The notes: a model not told the origin generated them from the sequence alone. A DNA stretch of 64,000 nt from Erythrobacter sp. YT30 (GCF_001542875.1 NZ_LMAF01000002.1:953501-1017500), one strand, 5' to 3'; shown: positions 36,002-46,106, counted from the stretch's first letter. Program-made: numbers and translations.

Positions 36002-36501
36002 TGAACAAACCAGATAAATCACGCGATTTTGTCGCAGCGCCTGCACCCAACGATGAGGTGGTGAAGCCGCCGCGCGCGCGCGTTTCGGATGCGATTGATG
36101 ATGAGGCTCCGGCTGAACCAGCTCCCAAAAGAGAGCGCGACTATCTGGAGGGCTTCCTCGCTGCAAAACCTGCTGACGCATCCGCAACCGGCGATGGCGG
36201 CGAATTGCAGCAGGCTGTCATTGATGCCTTAAAAGAGATTTACGATCCGGAAATTCCAGTCAATATCTATGATCTGGGCCTGATTTACGGCGTCGAAGTG
36301 GACGATGAAGCCGATGCGACTGTTACTATGACGCTTACAACGCCCCATTGTCCGGTTGCTGAAACCATGCCGGGCGAGGTCGAATTGCGCGCGTCATCAG
36401 TGCCAGGCATTCGCGACGCCGAGGTCAATCTTGTGTGGGATCCGCCGTGGTCGCCGGAGAAAATGTCCGACGAAGCGCGGCTTGAATTGGGAATGCTGTG
36501 A
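35998..36501 (+). CDS. sufT: SUF-associated DUF59 protein SufT
   Basis: 167 residues. The DUF59/MIP18 domain is from about residue 70: ALKEIYDPEIPVNIYDLGLI and the cysteine in LTTPHCPVAETMP. The first 60 residues are a proline- and acid-rich extension of unknown role. SufT-type proteins help mature Fe-S clusters, particularly [4Fe-4S]. ATG overlaps the sufS stop. Confidence 0.9.
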   Translation: MMNKPDKSRDFVAAPAPNDEVVKPPRARVSDAIDDEAPAEPAPKRERDYLEGFLAAKPADASATGDGGELQQAVIDALKEIYDPEIPVNIYDLGLIYGVEVDDEADATVTMTLTTPHCPVAETMPGEVELRASSVPGIRDAEVNLVWDPPWSPEKMSDEARLELGML

Positions 36502-36854
36502 TGACGACGACACTAAAAGAACGCCCCGCAGCGGTGATCCTAACGAAAGGCGCGGAGGAACGCGTCGCGCACCTGATGAGCAAGGCGCCTGATGATGCCA
36601 TCGGTGTTAAACTCTCCACTCCGCGGCGCGGCTGTTCCGGCCTTGCCTATTCGGTCGACTACGTCACTGAAGAGGCGAAATTCGACGAGAAAATCGAAAC
36701 GTCCGGCGGCACATTCTACATTGACGGTGCGAGCGTTCTCTACCTTGTCGGATCGACGATGGACTGGGTCGAGGACGATTTCACCGCGGGCTTTGTGTTC
36801 GACAATCCCAATGCCAAAGGTGCGTGCGGCTGCGGCGAGAGCTTTATGGTCTGA
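36501..36854 (+). CDS. sufA: A-type Fe-S carrier SufA
   Basis: 117 residues (118 with the GTG at 36498). The three conserved cysteines are in RRGCSGLAY and GACGCGESFMV. It delivers clusters from the SufBCD scaffold. Paralogue of the ErpA at 4 kb. Start overlaps the sufT stop, and its end overlaps the next gene (TGATG). Confidence 0.93.
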   Translation: MTTTLKERPAAVILTKGAEERVAHLMSKAPDDAIGVKLSTPRRGCSGLAYSVDYVTEEAKFDEKIETSGGTFYIDGASVLYLVGSTMDWVEDDFTAGFVFDNPNAKGACGCGESFMV

Positions 36855-37330
36855 TGCCGAAAGTCGTGGAACTTACGACACGGCTGGATTGCAACCCGGA
36901 TGAGATTTGGGCGCGCGTTCAGACTTCGCAAGTTTTACAGCATATTACTGCGCCGATCTTGCGTTTTGTGCCGATCGACAAAGACGGATTTCCGGAGGTC
37001 TGGCGAGCCGGCGAATACCGCGCGCAGATGTACTTGTTTGGGCTGGTCCCGATGGGATGGCAGGCCATCGCCATCAGCTTTCCCGATTCCGAAGGCTCCA
37101 CCCGCTTTCTTCGCGACAATGGCTACAGCCCAATGATCAAGCGGTGGGATCACTGGATTATGATCGCGCCGACTGCTGATGGAGCAGCAACCCAGTACAC
37201 TGATCGTGTAACGGTGGACGCAGGCATGCTGACACCGCTTATCGCGATGTTTGCCAAGGCATTTTATGGGCACAGGCAGCGTCGCTGGCGCGGACTTGTG
37301 AAGTCCAATTTTGCGGCTTTGAACGGTTGA
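36854..37330 (+). CDS. SRPBCC-like protein at the end of the suf operon
   Basis: 158 residues, no signal peptide or membrane segment. The beta-rich pattern with FGLVPMGWQAIAIS, followed by DHWIMIAP and a C-terminal helix HRQRRWRGLVKSNFAAL, suggests a START/SRPBCC fold, but I have not confirmed this. The ATG overlaps the sufA stop (TGATG), so it is the last suf-operon gene. An 8-bp tandem repeat covers its end. Confidence 0.65.
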   Translation: MPKVVELTTRLDCNPDEIWARVQTSQVLQHITAPILRFVPIDKDGFPEVWRAGEYRAQMYLFGLVPMGWQAIAISFPDSEGSTRFLRDNGYSPMIKRWDHWIMIAPTADGAATQYTDRVTVDAGMLTPLIAMFAKAFYGHRQRRWRGLVKSNFAALNG

Positions 37331-37344
37331 ACGGTTGAGCGGTT
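37321..37344. repeat. Three 8-bp tandem repeats over convergent stop codons
   Basis: GAACGGTT, GAACGGTT and GAGCGGTT lie head to tail, across the stop of the SRPBCC-like gene and into the stop codon of the minus-strand gene at 37343. Because the unit is not a multiple of three, a change in number would shift the C termini. Confidence 0.7.
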
Positions 37345-38317
37345 AGCCCTGTTTCTCCAGCCGCTTGATCAGGCGTTTTTCAAGATCGTCCAGCTTGCCA
37401 TCGGCGTTGACCATGGAATCGAGCCAATCAAGCTCTGCCTCGGTCACTTCGGCGCCTTTCACCGATTGCGCGACGATTTTCTCGCCTGCTGCTTCTGACA
37501 CTGCGCCGCCTTTGCGTTTGCCGAAAACCACGCCCAAGACATTGGCCACATTACCGGCGACATTGGGCGCCTCGCGAAACATGCCGCCCATGAAGCGGCC
37601 GACGTTGGACTGATTGTCGGCGATAAAGCGCTCAAGCTCCAACCGGCGGCCATGGCTCAGTTGAGCGTGCGCCATGGTGAAGCCTTTGAGGTAATTTGCA
37701 ACGCCATCGACAAACAGGTCTCCCCATTCGGGAGCATTTGCATCAGCCAGTGTCTCGTCCTTCAGGCGGAACAGCATTTCGGCATCAAAACGCGACACGG
37801 CAGCCGGGCCACTTCCACCGCTTGCAAAGATCACGCGGCGCAGCACCTTGCATTCAGCAGAGCTGATATGCGTATCGGACAGCTCACCGCCGCAGCGAGT
37901 GGGGCCAGTACCTGTCAGAATCTCGCGCTCAATCTGTTTAAGAACGTAGTCCTTGAGGATGGTTGGCGTGTTTTCAGCGCGCTCGATAATGCGAACCAGT
38001 GTTTCAAGCTCAACCATGCTTTCGAGCACGCCATCGTGATCGATCTTGTCGATGAGCCAGCGCGCTTCTGCATCATCACATTGGAGGCGCGGCGGAGTGC
38101 CGTTGAGAACAAATTCGCCGATTGCTTCGACAAAGAAATCACTCCATTCCTCAGTCCGATCATCGAGTGCGTCATTAAGCGCAAACAAGGCTTCTGCTTC
38201 ATCACGCGCGATGATGCCATCGCCCCAGCCCTGACGGCGGAGCGCGAGCACTTCGTCAGAACAGACCGTACCATCGTCGGCGGCACGCCGGGCAAGCTCG
38301 ATGAAATGAGTGGTCAT
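37343..38317 (-). CDS. Internally repeated helical protein, function unknown
   Basis: 324 residues made of at least two similar units: EEWSDFFVEAIGEFVLNG (about residue 55) resembles PEWGDLFVDGVANYLKGF (about residue 205), each preceded by a helix of the form EAEALFALNDAL / DAEMLFRLKDETL. Short D-x-D-G loops (NADGKLDD, DHDGVLES) follow. This is reminiscent of TerB-like or EF-hand-type folds but I recognise no family firmly. Similar hypothetical proteins are widespread in sphingomonads, by memory. Confidence 0.7.
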   Translation of the reverse strand: MTTHFIELARRAADDGTVCSDEVLALRRQGWGDGIIARDEAEALFALNDALDDRTEEWSDFFVEAIGEFVLNGTPPRLQCDDAEARWLIDKIDHDGVLESMVELETLVRIIERAENTPTILKDYVLKQIEREILTGTGPTRCGGELSDTHISSAECKVLRRVIFASGGSGPAAVSRFDAEMLFRLKDETLADANAPEWGDLFVDGVANYLKGFTMAHAQLSHGRRLELERFIADNQSNVGRFMGGMFREAPNVAGNVANVLGVVFGKRKGGAVSEAAGEKIVAQSVKGAEVTEAELDWLDSMVNADGKLDDLEKRLIKRLEKQG

Positions 38318-38417
38318 GGCTTAACAGTTTCCTTGGTCTCAAAGCGGTAACTGCCCTTGGCCATGGCACGAATACGCTTAAGACCGGGTTACTGTCGGTC
38401 CGAAAATTAGCCTTTGT

Positions 38418-38864
38418 TTATCTTGCCGGATTTCGTGCGATATCGGCAGCGCACCCTGATCGGCTGGTTGCTGCACCGCTTTTGCGCTGCCGCGCCTCAA
38501 CATGCGTTGCCACCTGCGCATCACCATTGCGAACAGGATAGAGGTAGATATCAAGCACGCAGGTTTCACTGACGAATTGCAGCTTACGCGCGTCCCCTTC
38601 AGCTAAATCGATACGCGCTTTACCGAAACGCGCGGTGAGAGCGGGTGCTTGCGCGCCGATGATCGCCTCGAGCCCTGCTTCGCGCAGAATGCTGGGTTGG
38701 CGGGCGTTGGCGGCTGGGGCGGGCTGAGGCGCCGTCCGAACAGGTGCAGGGGTCGCTACGCGCGGATCGGTTGATGTGCGGATCGGCGAAACGCCGCCTG
38801 ATCCCGAAGCGCAGGCACCGAGGGCGGTGGCCAACAAAACCAACCCCGCGCCCTTTGCTGTCAT
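38418..38864 (-). CDS. Lipoprotein of unknown function
   Basis: 148 residues. The lipobox LGACAS (residues 15-20) indicates lipidation and outer or inner membrane anchoring. A proline- and alanine-rich linker follows, then a small domain with two Cys (SETCVLDIYLYPV, SGCAADI). No family recognised. It overlaps the EI24 gene by four bases (ATGA). Confidence 0.72.
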   Translation of the reverse strand: MTAKGAGLVLLATALGACASGSGGVSPIRTSTDPRVATPAPVRTAPQPAPAANARQPSILREAGLEAIIGAQAPALTARFGKARIDLAEGDARKLQFVSETCVLDIYLYPVRNGDAQVATHVEARQRKSGAATSRSGCAADIARNPAR

Positions 38865-39574
38865 ACCTGCTCCTGTCGCCGGATTGCGCGCGCCTGATGC
38901 ACCAGATGAGTGCTTGCCGCTGCGCCAACGATAGGAGCAATAAAGCCTGCGACTGGAACGAGCATCAGCAGCGCAACGCTTGTCCCCAGCAGGAAACGCG
39001 TAAGTCCAGCGACTGGGTTTGCCAAATCAACATCACCGCAATGGCGAAGCCATGCCATATCGGTTAACTCTCTCCCCAAAAGCCAGCCATTGACTGCAAT
39101 CAGCAGAATAGCAGGTCCGATGCCGGTCACGATCAGCACAAGAACGAAGGGAAGTGCGAGCAGATTAACGCCGATCGTCCGGCCAATACCGCGCAGTGAA
39201 TTGGCGAAATCGCGCGCAAAGGGAAGATTTCGTGCTTCCTTTGCCGCTTCAGGATAGTGCTTCTGCTCCACCGCCGCGACGACTTCGTCGGCGAAAAACT
39301 GCAAAACGGCGACCGCAACGACCCGGAAAAGGATCCAGAACCCCAACAATCCCAGCAGCAAAGCAAGGATGGCTGTGGCAGGCTCGGCATATCCTTCAGG
39401 CAGAAGGGTGAGCAGCCATGGCATTGCCAGGCTTTCAATCACCCACCAAAGGCCGACGCCCAACATTGCGAAAATCAGCAGCGTCACCAGCAATGTCTTC
39501 ACGAGCAATCGCACCACCGCCGGATCGCCAAGCTGGCCGAATGCCTTGATGAGGGATTGAAGGACGATCTGCAT
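38861..39574 (-). CDS. EI24-domain (CysZ-like) membrane protein
   Basis: 237 residues with four to five membrane helices; the central GWLLGRELTDMAWLRHCGDVDL segment and the IVGAAASTHLVHQARAI C terminus are EI24 features. CysZ itself takes sulfate, but a general role cannot be assumed. ATGA-type overlap with the downstream lipoprotein suggests an operon. Confidence 0.8.
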   Translation of the reverse strand: MQIVLQSLIKAFGQLGDPAVVRLLVKTLLVTLLIFAMLGVGLWWVIESLAMPWLLTLLPEGYAEPATAILALLLGLLGFWILFRVVAVAVLQFFADEVVAAVEQKHYPEAAKEARNLPFARDFANSLRGIGRTIGVNLLALPFVLVLIVTGIGPAILLIAVNGWLLGRELTDMAWLRHCGDVDLANPVAGLTRFLLGTSVALLMLVPVAGFIAPIVGAAASTHLVHQARAIRRQEQV

Positions 39575-39693
39575 CAGTGGCCCAACGCATGCGGTTATGC
39601 TGCGGCTAAGTCAAACCGCTGAGCCCAAACAGCTTGGCGCACGGCCTGCTTGCCGCTAACGCGCCGCCAATCTTTCAATGACAGGACTTCCAA

Positions 39694-40686
39694 GTGACCG
39701 AACCCAGATATGACGTAATCGCCATTGGCAATGCCGTGGTGGATGTAATCGCTTCTTGCAAAGAGGAGTTGATCACCGAGCTGCAACTCAATCGCGGCGG
39801 GATGACCCTGGTCGATGAGGCGCGCGCGGATGAGTTATATGATGCGATGCCTCCTGCCAAAGAGATATCGGGTGGATCCGCTGCAAACACTTTGGCCGGC
39901 CTTTCCACGCTGGGCCTGCAATGTGCATTTATCGGCCAGGTTGCAGACGATCAGCTGGGCAAGGTTTTTCGCCACGACATGCGGGCGACGGGTATCGATT
40001 TTGATACCGAAGCGCGCGAGGGTGAGCCTGCAACGGGCCGGGTCCTCATCTTCGTGACGCCCGATGGCGAGCGTACGATGAATACTTTCCTCGGTGCTGG
40101 CCAATACCTTCCGGCAGCCGCTCTTGATGAAGATCTGATCGCGAGCGCTTCGATCCTCTATCTCGAAGGATATCTGTGGGACCCGGAAGAACCGCGCCGA
40201 GCCATGCGCCGCGCAATCGATGTCGCAAAGAAAGCAGGCCGCCGTATCGCTTTTACCGCATCAGAAAGCTTCGTCATTGAACGCCACGGCGATGATTTCC
40301 GCGCCATGATCGAAGATGGCGTAATCGACATCCTGTTCGTCAATGAAAGCGAGCTCGCGACTTTGACGGGGGAAGATGACTTTGAAAAAGGCTTCGAAAT
40401 GATCGCGCCAAAAGTTCCTGTCTTGGTCGCAACCCGGAGCGAGAAGGGTGCGGTTGCATGCGCGCAGGGCGAGCGAGCCGAAGTTCTCGCGGAACCGATT
40501 GAGCGTGTTATCGACACGACCGGCGCGGGCGATCAATTCGCGGCCGGCTTTTTGTCAGGTTTTGCGAAAGGCGCGCCGCTTGACGTGTGCCTTAAACGCG
40601 GGGCAATCGCCGCGGCAGAAGTCATCTCGCATTACGGCCCGCGTCCGGAGGCCGACATGAAGAAACTGATGGAAGAAAAGCTTTAA
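39694..40686 (+). CDS. PfkB-family (adenosine-kinase-like) kinase
   Basis: 330 residues of the ribokinase family. The N-terminal GG motif (SGGSAANTLAGLSTLGLQ) and the C-terminal DTTGAGDQFAAGFLSGF, with the catalytic Asp, are clear. The overall pattern, starting YDVIAIGNAVVDVIA, is closest to bacterial adenosine kinase-like members, but the substrate is inferred. GTG start; the divergent promoter region lies between it and the EI24 gene. Confidence 0.88.
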   Translation: MTEPRYDVIAIGNAVVDVIASCKEELITELQLNRGGMTLVDEARADELYDAMPPAKEISGGSAANTLAGLSTLGLQCAFIGQVADDQLGKVFRHDMRATGIDFDTEAREGEPATGRVLIFVTPDGERTMNTFLGAGQYLPAAALDEDLIASASILYLEGYLWDPEEPRRAMRRAIDVAKKAGRRIAFTASESFVIERHGDDFRAMIEDGVIDILFVNESELATLTGEDDFEKGFEMIAPKVPVLVATRSEKGAVACAQGERAEVLAEPIERVIDTTGAGDQFAAGFLSGFAKGAPLDVCLKRGAIAAAEVISHYGPRPEADMKKLMEEKL

Positions 40687-40702
40687 GACCGCGCGAGGTT
40701 GC

Positions 40703-41083
40703 TCAGGGCGCCTTTTCGTAGTCCTCGCTCTGCAGGCTGATGAGATAGCGTGCGACTTCTCCCGCCTCGCTTTCCGAAAGCTCAAAATCCATCAATTCGG
40801 GATAATTGTGCGCCTCAATCAGCCATGACGTGAGGCTCTCCTCGCTCATGCCTTGCCGGTTTGCGATATCGGCAAAGCTGGGCGCGGACGGATTGGGCGA
40901 AAGGAAGGGCGGCTCCACCCCATGACAATCCCCGCACACGCCCTGAACGAGATTGGGCGGTGTGGGTTGAGACACTAATGCGGTCTCCGCCCGCTCTGGC
41001 GCCACAGTCTGGCAAGCAGAGACCGCAAGTGCTGAAAGAAAAAGCAGCATAAAGCGAAAGAGGACCTTCTGAAGCATGTGCAT
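40703..41083 (-). CDS. Cytochrome c family lipoprotein
   Basis: About 126 residues. The lipobox (SALAVSACQT) is followed by a single heme site, VCGDCHG, and a candidate distal ligand in PELMDFELSES. A small membrane-anchored c-type cytochrome, partners unknown. Two starts (41083, 41077) are possible; I took the longer. Confidence 0.82.
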   Translation of the reverse strand: MHMLQKVLFRFMLLFLSALAVSACQTVAPERAETALVSQPTPPNLVQGVCGDCHGVEPPFLSPNPSAPSFADIANRQGMSEESLTSWLIEAHNYPELMDFELSESEAGEVARYLISLQSEDYEKAP

Positions 41084-41137
41084 GATGTGGCCTGTCAAAT
41101 ACGTTCCGTCATTGATCTGTGTCAAAAGTCCGTGCGC

Positions 41138-42409
41138 TTAGGCTTTCTCCCGCGCGACCTCGCGCCAGCCGATATCGCTCCGGTAAAAACCGCTTGGGAA
41201 GTCCACCGCTTTCACCGCCTTATAGGTCGTGGCTTGCGCTTCGGAGACGTTTGAACCCATGCCGGTCACATTCAGCACGCGGCCTCCGTTGGCGATCAGT
41301 TTGCCGTCCTGCGTTTTGGTACCGGCATGGAAGATTTTTGCGCCTTCTGCCTCGGCCTTACCCAAGTCGATCACGCCGCCCTTTTCCGGCGTTGCTGGAT
41401 AGCCATTGGCCGCCATCACCACAGTCAGCGCGGTATTTTTAGAGAATTTCGCTTCAACACCGGCCAGCTCGCCACTCGCGCAGGCGAGCATAATTTCGGC
41501 GAGATCGCTTTCCAGGCGCATCATCAACACCTGGCATTCCGGATCGCCAAAGCGGCAATTGTATTCGATCAGCTTTGGCCCCTCAGAGGTGAGCATAAGC
41601 CCGGCATAAAGCACGCCGGAATAGGGCATGCCCTCCGCGCGCATTGCCTCGACCGTCGGCTCTATAATCTGTGCCATCACGGTGGATTGCAGTTCTGGCG
41701 TCAGCACGGGCGCTGGCGAATAGGCACCCATTCCGCCTGTATTGGGGCCGGTGTCGCCTTCGCCGACGCGCTTATGATCCTGCGCACTCCCGAAAGGGAG
41801 AATGTTGGTGCCATCGGTGATGGCGAAGAAACTCGCTTCCTCACCCTCGAGAAACTCCTCGATCACGACCGATGCGCCTGCCTCGCCAAACTCGCCCGCA
41901 AAAATGCCTTGGAGGGCGGCGAGAGCCTCTTCCTTCTTTTCTGCTATGACGACGCCCTTGCCCGCGGCCAGGCCATCGGCCTTAAGCACGAAAGGCGCAC
42001 TGAACCCATCGAGCGCGCTGATCGCGGCTTCGAGCGTGTCGGCCCGGACATATTTTGCCGTCGGGATATCGGCGCGCATGCACAGATCTTTGGTAAAGCC
42101 TTTTGACCCTTCCAGCTGAGCGGCAGCTTTTGACGGGCCGAACACGGCAATATCATTCTCGCGCAGGCTATCGGCCAGCCCGTCGACCAATGGCGCTTCA
42201 GGGCCAATCACGACCAGCGCGATGGAGTTGGCCTCGCAAAATGTCGCCACTGCGCCGTGATCACCCGCATCGAGAGCAAGGCATTTGGCGCATTCAGCCA
42301 TGCCGGGATTTCCGGGGGCTGCGTAAAGCTGCGTTACCTTGGGGGATTGCGCGAGCTTCCAGGCTAACGCATGTTCGCGGCCACCCGACCCCAAAAGCAG
42401 GACATTCAT
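41138..42409 (-). CDS. purD: Phosphoribosylamine-glycine ligase
   Basis: 423 residues, usual PurD length: [19 protein letters not shown] start, the ATP-grasp domain ([30 protein letters not shown]), and [17 protein letters not shown]. It forms GAR in purine synthesis. Its ATG overlaps the divergent xseA ATG by two bases. Confidence 0.96.
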   Translation of the reverse strand: MNVLLLGSGGREHALAWKLAQSPKVTQLYAAPGNPGMAECAKCLALDAGDHGAVATFCEANSIALVVIGPEAPLVDGLADSLRENDIAVFGPSKAAAQLEGSKGFTKDLCMRADIPTAKYVRADTLEAAISALDGFSAPFVLKADGLAAGKGVVIAEKKEEALAALQGIFAGEFGEAGASVVIEEFLEGEEASFFAITDGTNILPFGSAQDHKRVGEGDTGPNTGGMGAYSPAPVLTPELQSTVMAQIIEPTVEAMRAEGMPYSGVLYAGLMLTSEGPKLIEYNCRFGDPECQVLMMRLESDLAEIMLACASGELAGVEAKFSKNTALTVVMAANGYPATPEKGGVIDLGKAEAEGAKIFHAGTKTQDGKLIANGGRVLNVTGMGSNVSEAQATTYKAVKAVDFPSGFYRSDIGWREVAREKA

Positions 42410-43886
42410 GGCGCGCACTCCTTCATCAACAGGCGACCGATCAGGGCTGGTAGCGCGCGTTGAGCCGAGCGACAACGCACAGCCGCTGTCCATCACCGAA
42501 TTGTCACAGGCGCTAAAGCGGACGGTGGAGGATCGCTTTGGTCATGTACGAGTTCGCGGTGAGCTGTCGGGCGTCAAACGCGCGGCATCAGGGCACATGT
42601 ATTGCGCGCTGAAAGACGACAAGGCTGTACTTGATGGCGTGATGTGGCGCGGCAGCACGGGCCGGTTGAACTTTGCCCCCGAAGATGGCCTGGAAGTGAT
42701 CGCAACGGGCAAGCTAACGACATATGCCGGTCGCTCCAAATACCAGATTGTGATCGATCAGCTCGAACTGGCAGGCGAAGGCGCTTTGCTCGCACTGCTT
42801 GAAAAGACCCGCGAACGTTTGGCGGCAGAGGGCCTGTTTGCCGAGGGGCGCAAGCGGCGGCTGCCTTATCTGCCGCGCACGATCGGCGTGGTGACTTCGC
42901 CGACAGGTTCGGTGATCCGTGATATCCTTCACCGGCTGGCGGACCGCTTTCCCAGCCATGTTCTCGTTTGGCCGGTGCTGGTGCAGGGGCAAGGCGCAGC
43001 AGAGCAGGTCGCAGGAGCAGTTCGCGGATTCTCGGAAATGCCTGCAGATTGCCCGGTGCCAAAGCCCGATGTCGTGATTGTCGCGCGCGGGGGCGGCTCG
43101 ATTGAGGATCTCTGGAGCTTCAATGAGGAGATAGTGGTTCGCGCGGTCGCAGAATGTACCATCCCGGTGATCTCTGCGGTGGGGCATGAGACCGACACGA
43201 CTCTGGTGGACTATGCGTCCGACAGGCGCGCGCCCACGCCCAGCGCGGCAGCGGAAATTGCGGTGCCGGTAAGGGCTGACCTCGTGGCAACTCTCGCCGA
43301 TCTCGACAATCGTCAGCGGCGCGCTGTGCTGCGCCCCGTCGAATTGGGTCGTGAACGGCTGGCTGCGCGTATCCAGCGCCTTCCCAAAGCTCAAAACGTG
43401 TTGCAACCGCAGGCTCAGCGTCTCGATGAGCTTTCAGAGCGACTTCGCAGAGGCCTGACGGATCGAGCTGGCAAGGGCCGTGAGCGGCTGGTCGGAATTG
43501 GCGCCCGTATGTCGCCTTCGATGCTGGAAAGGCAGCAGGATACGGCGCAAGAACGGCTTGAGCGAGTGCGCTTGGTGCCAGCTCTGGTTGAGCGGCCCTT
43601 GCGCGATCGCAGGGATAAACTGGCAGCATTGACCCGGCTCGCGAGCCAACTTCACCCCGAAAAACCGCTTGAGCGTGGATATGCGATTGTTCGTGATGCG
43701 GCGGGCGCGGCGCTTACCTCAAGCAAGGCCGCAAGCGAGGAGGCGGCGCTTTCCCTGCAGTTTCGCGATGGCTCGTTGGGCGTGCACACCGATCCGAAAT
43801 CGCCCAAATCGCCCAAGCCGGAACGCGCCAAACCAGCGCGCGCATCAAAAGCGACCAATCCGGCCCAAGATGATTTGTTTGACTAA
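42408..43886 (+). CDS. xseA: Exodeoxyribonuclease VII large subunit
   Basis: 492 residues. The OB domain ([18 protein letters not shown] and [19 protein letters not shown]) comes first, then the catalytic domain with [35 protein letters not shown] and [20 protein letters not shown], then a coiled coil. With XseB it digests single-stranded DNA. The 34 residues before the OB domain are not conserved; the start is the only suitable ATG, but it overlaps the divergent purD start. Confidence 0.92.
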   Translation: MARTPSSTGDRSGLVARVEPSDNAQPLSITELSQALKRTVEDRFGHVRVRGELSGVKRAASGHMYCALKDDKAVLDGVMWRGSTGRLNFAPEDGLEVIATGKLTTYAGRSKYQIVIDQLELAGEGALLALLEKTRERLAAEGLFAEGRKRRLPYLPRTIGVVTSPTGSVIRDILHRLADRFPSHVLVWPVLVQGQGAAEQVAGAVRGFSEMPADCPVPKPDVVIVARGGGSIEDLWSFNEEIVVRAVAECTIPVISAVGHETDTTLVDYASDRRAPTPSAAAEIAVPVRADLVATLADLDNRQRRAVLRPVELGRERLAARIQRLPKAQNVLQPQAQRLDELSERLRRGLTDRAGKGRERLVGIGARMSPSMLERQQDTAQERLERVRLVPALVERPLRDRRDKLAALTRLASQLHPEKPLERGYAIVRDAAGAALTSSKAASEEAALSLQFRDGSLGVHTDPKSPKSPKPERAKPARASKATNPAQDDLFD

Positions 43887-43909
43887 GCTCCTGTGCTAAG
43901 GCTCATTTC

Positions 43910-44113
43910 ATGTTGATGTCGAGAAAAGATAGCGCCGCCAAACTCTATTATGGCCCCTCCAGCTTTCGCGTTTTGCGCCCCGGACAACACGTCGTCTGCG
44001 CGGTGAGCGGCACGATTATCCCCTTGGAAGAATTGCGGTATTGGAGCGCGGAGCACCAAGAAGCCTACGCAACGTGTGAGATCGCGACCAAGCGCCTGCT
44101 CGCTAGTGAGTAG
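43910..44113 (+). CDS. DUF2093 family small protein
   Basis: 67 residues. The pattern AKLYYGPSSFRVLRPGQHVVCAVSG and IPLEELRYWSAEHQEAYA is DUF2093, an alphaproteobacterial family commonly found after xseA. Function unknown. It overlaps nothing; the M23 gene starts 10 bp after its stop. Confidence 0.82.
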   Translation: MLMSRKDSAAKLYYGPSSFRVLRPGQHVVCAVSGTIIPLEELRYWSAEHQEAYATCEIATKRLLASE

Positions 44114-44123
44114 TCTGCACACG

Positions 44124-45017
44124 ATGAAATTGGGCTCACTGGCTTTTCTGGCCGCCATCATCGCCGCATGCAGCGGCAGCCAAGCGGCTGAACCGGACCT
44201 CGTCGGCGCTGAAGCAACACCCCAGATTACGGCGGGAACGAGCGAGGCTGCCAACCCTGCCCGAACCGATTTCGAATTTGCCGGAGAGCTTACCCAAGGC
44301 GGTTTTATCCGCGGGCAAGTGCCCACGGGAACGATCCGCGCGACACTCGGCAATTCGAAGCTTGAATATGCTGACGACGGCAGCTTTTTCGCCGCTTTTG
44401 ATCGTGATGCTCCTGAATCGATCACGCTTATGGCGACGCTCAACAATGGCAAATTTGCGCGCCAAGAGATCCCGATTGCGCCGCGCAAATGGAACATCCA
44501 GCACGTGAATGTCGCCAAGGGCACAGGCCGCGACCTAGAGGCCTGGTGGAAAAAGCGTGAACCTGAATACAACGAGATCATCGCAGCCCGTGCGATGGAA
44601 ACGGGCGCTGAAGGCTGGAAGCAGAAGTTTATTTGGCCTGTGGTGGGGCGCATTTCGGGCCTGTTCGGTCGCCAGCGCATCTATCGCGGCGAACCGGGCA
44701 GCTATCATTCTGGTATCGACATCGCGCCCGGTAATGGAGTGCCATTCGTTGCGCCTGCTGATGGTGTGGTGGTGCTCGCGCGGATGGGCTTCAGCCTCGA
44801 AGGTGGCCTGATCATCATTGACCATGGTGCAGGGCTCAACAGCGCTTTTCTCCACGCTTCCAAGATCGCGGTGGAGAAAGGGCAAAGCGTCAAGCAGGGA
44901 CAGTATATCGGCAATGTCGGCTCCACCGGTCGATCATCCGGGCCGCACCTCCATTGGGGCTTGAAATGGAACGATGCGCGGCTTGATCCGCTGCTGTTCG
45001 CGGGGCCGATGCCCTAA
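44124..45017 (+). CDS. M23 family peptidase, lipoprotein
   Basis: 297 residues. Lipobox IIAACSGS (about residue 15). The C-terminal M23 domain has HSGIDIAPGNG, the metal-binding His in HLHWGLKW and the HASK...VKQGQYIGNVGSTGRSSGP segment. It cleaves peptidoglycan crosslinks or is an activator of amidase-type enzymes. Follows DUF2093 after 10 bp. Confidence 0.9.
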   Translation: MKLGSLAFLAAIIAACSGSQAAEPDLVGAEATPQITAGTSEAANPARTDFEFAGELTQGGFIRGQVPTGTIRATLGNSKLEYADDGSFFAAFDRDAPESITLMATLNNGKFARQEIPIAPRKWNIQHVNVAKGTGRDLEAWWKKREPEYNEIIAARAMETGAEGWKQKFIWPVVGRISGLFGRQRIYRGEPGSYHSGIDIAPGNGVPFVAPADGVVVLARMGFSLEGGLIIIDHGAGLNSAFLHASKIAVEKGQSVKQGQYIGNVGSTGRSSGPHLHWGLKWNDARLDPLLFAGPMP

Positions 45018-45038
45018 ACTTCTTTATTCGGGCTGCCC

Positions 45039-46106
45039 ATGAACCGCCGCCGCCTTTTCCTGATCGTGCTGATCGCGCTTGGTCTTGCGCCGGGCGTTTG
45101 GTTTCGTTCGCAGCCGCAGCTCTCGCTAGAGGGTCGCTCGCTGGTGGTCTCGCCACTGACATTATCGCCCGAGATTGGCGATACGTTGCGCGGCCCGCTC
45201 AAATTGACAGGTGCATGGCACCTTGAAGGCGACCATCATTTCTTTGGCGGCTTTTCAGCGCTTGTATCGCGCAATGATGGCGCACTGCTGACGGGCACCG
45301 ATCGAGGGTGGGGGCTGACGATCCCGTTGGAGAAAAATGGCCCGGTTAAGGCGCCCCTGGCGCTCGAATTTATGGGGCGCGCCAATCGAACAGGTTTTGA
45401 GCTTATCGATCTCGAAGCGCTGAGCTGGGATAAAAGCAGCCAGTATCTTTGGGCCGCCTATGAGCACGGCAATGTGATAGAGCGTGTTGATCCGGATGGA
45501 TTGCGCCGCGAAGTTCGGCCAGTGGCAATGTCACTTTGGCCCGACAATCGCGGGGCTGAAACGATGGAAGTGCTGCCTGATGGCCGGATTCTCGTCATCG
45601 CGGAAGGGCCGACGCGGCGCGGGGGCGGCATGGCCCATCATCAAGCGCTGCTGTTTCCAGACGATATGCTAAATCCAGCCGCGCGGCCCATCTCTTTCCG
45701 CTTTGTCTCACACAAGAATTTTCGCCCCGTTGATGCGACCGTGTTGCCAAATGGAAAGATCGCGATCCTGTTGCGGCGCACCAATCTTGCAATCCCGCCG
45801 AGTTTTGAGAATGCGATTATGATAGCCGATCCGGCCTTGATCAACGAAGGCACTGAATGGACGGGTTCGCTGGCTATGCTGATAAACAGCGGATCGTTGA
45901 CCGATAATTACGAGGGGATCGCCTGGGTTTCAATTCCAAATGCACAGGCAATTGCGCCACCCGCCGCTGCGGCCAACACAAAAAGCGCGCCATTGCGAGG
46001 CGCGCTCTTCGTTATCTCGGATGATAATTTTGCCAGCTTCCAGCGCACATTGATGTTGCGGCTGGAGTGGAAGCAAGAGGGCTCGGCGCCCTCGCCCGAA
46101 GGTTAG
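45039..46106 (+). CDS. Esterase-like activity of phytase family protein
   Basis: 355 residues. N-terminal membrane anchor or signal ([20 protein letters not shown]). The mature domain ([43 protein letters not shown] and ILVIAEGPT) fits the phytase-like esterase domain (PF13449), a beta-propeller seen in sphingomonads. Substrate unknown. Convergent with rpmB: the stop codons overlap. Confidence 0.82.
   Translation: MNRRRLFLIVLIALGLAPGVWFRSQPQLSLEGRSLVVSPLTLSPEIGDTLRGPLKLTGAWHLEGDHHFFGGFSALVSRNDGALLTGTDRGWGLTIPLEKNGPVKAPLALEFMGRANRTGFELIDLEALSWDKSSQYLWAAYEHGNVIERVDPDGLRREVRPVAMSLWPDNRGAETMEVLPDGRILVIAEGPTRRGGGMAHHQALLFPDDMLNPAARPISFRFVSHKNFRPVDATVLPNGKIAILLRRTNLAIPPSFENAIMIADPALINEGTEWTGSLAMLINSGSLTDNYEGIAWVSIPNAQAIAPPAAAANTKSAPLRGALFVISDDNFASFQRTLMLRLEWKQEGSAPSPEG

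Noticed and set aside
37652..38350. Plus-strand frame of 232 codons
   Set aside because: Antisense to the repeated helical protein; no independent support.
41327..42106. Plus-strand frame of 259 codons
   Set aside because: Antisense to purD.
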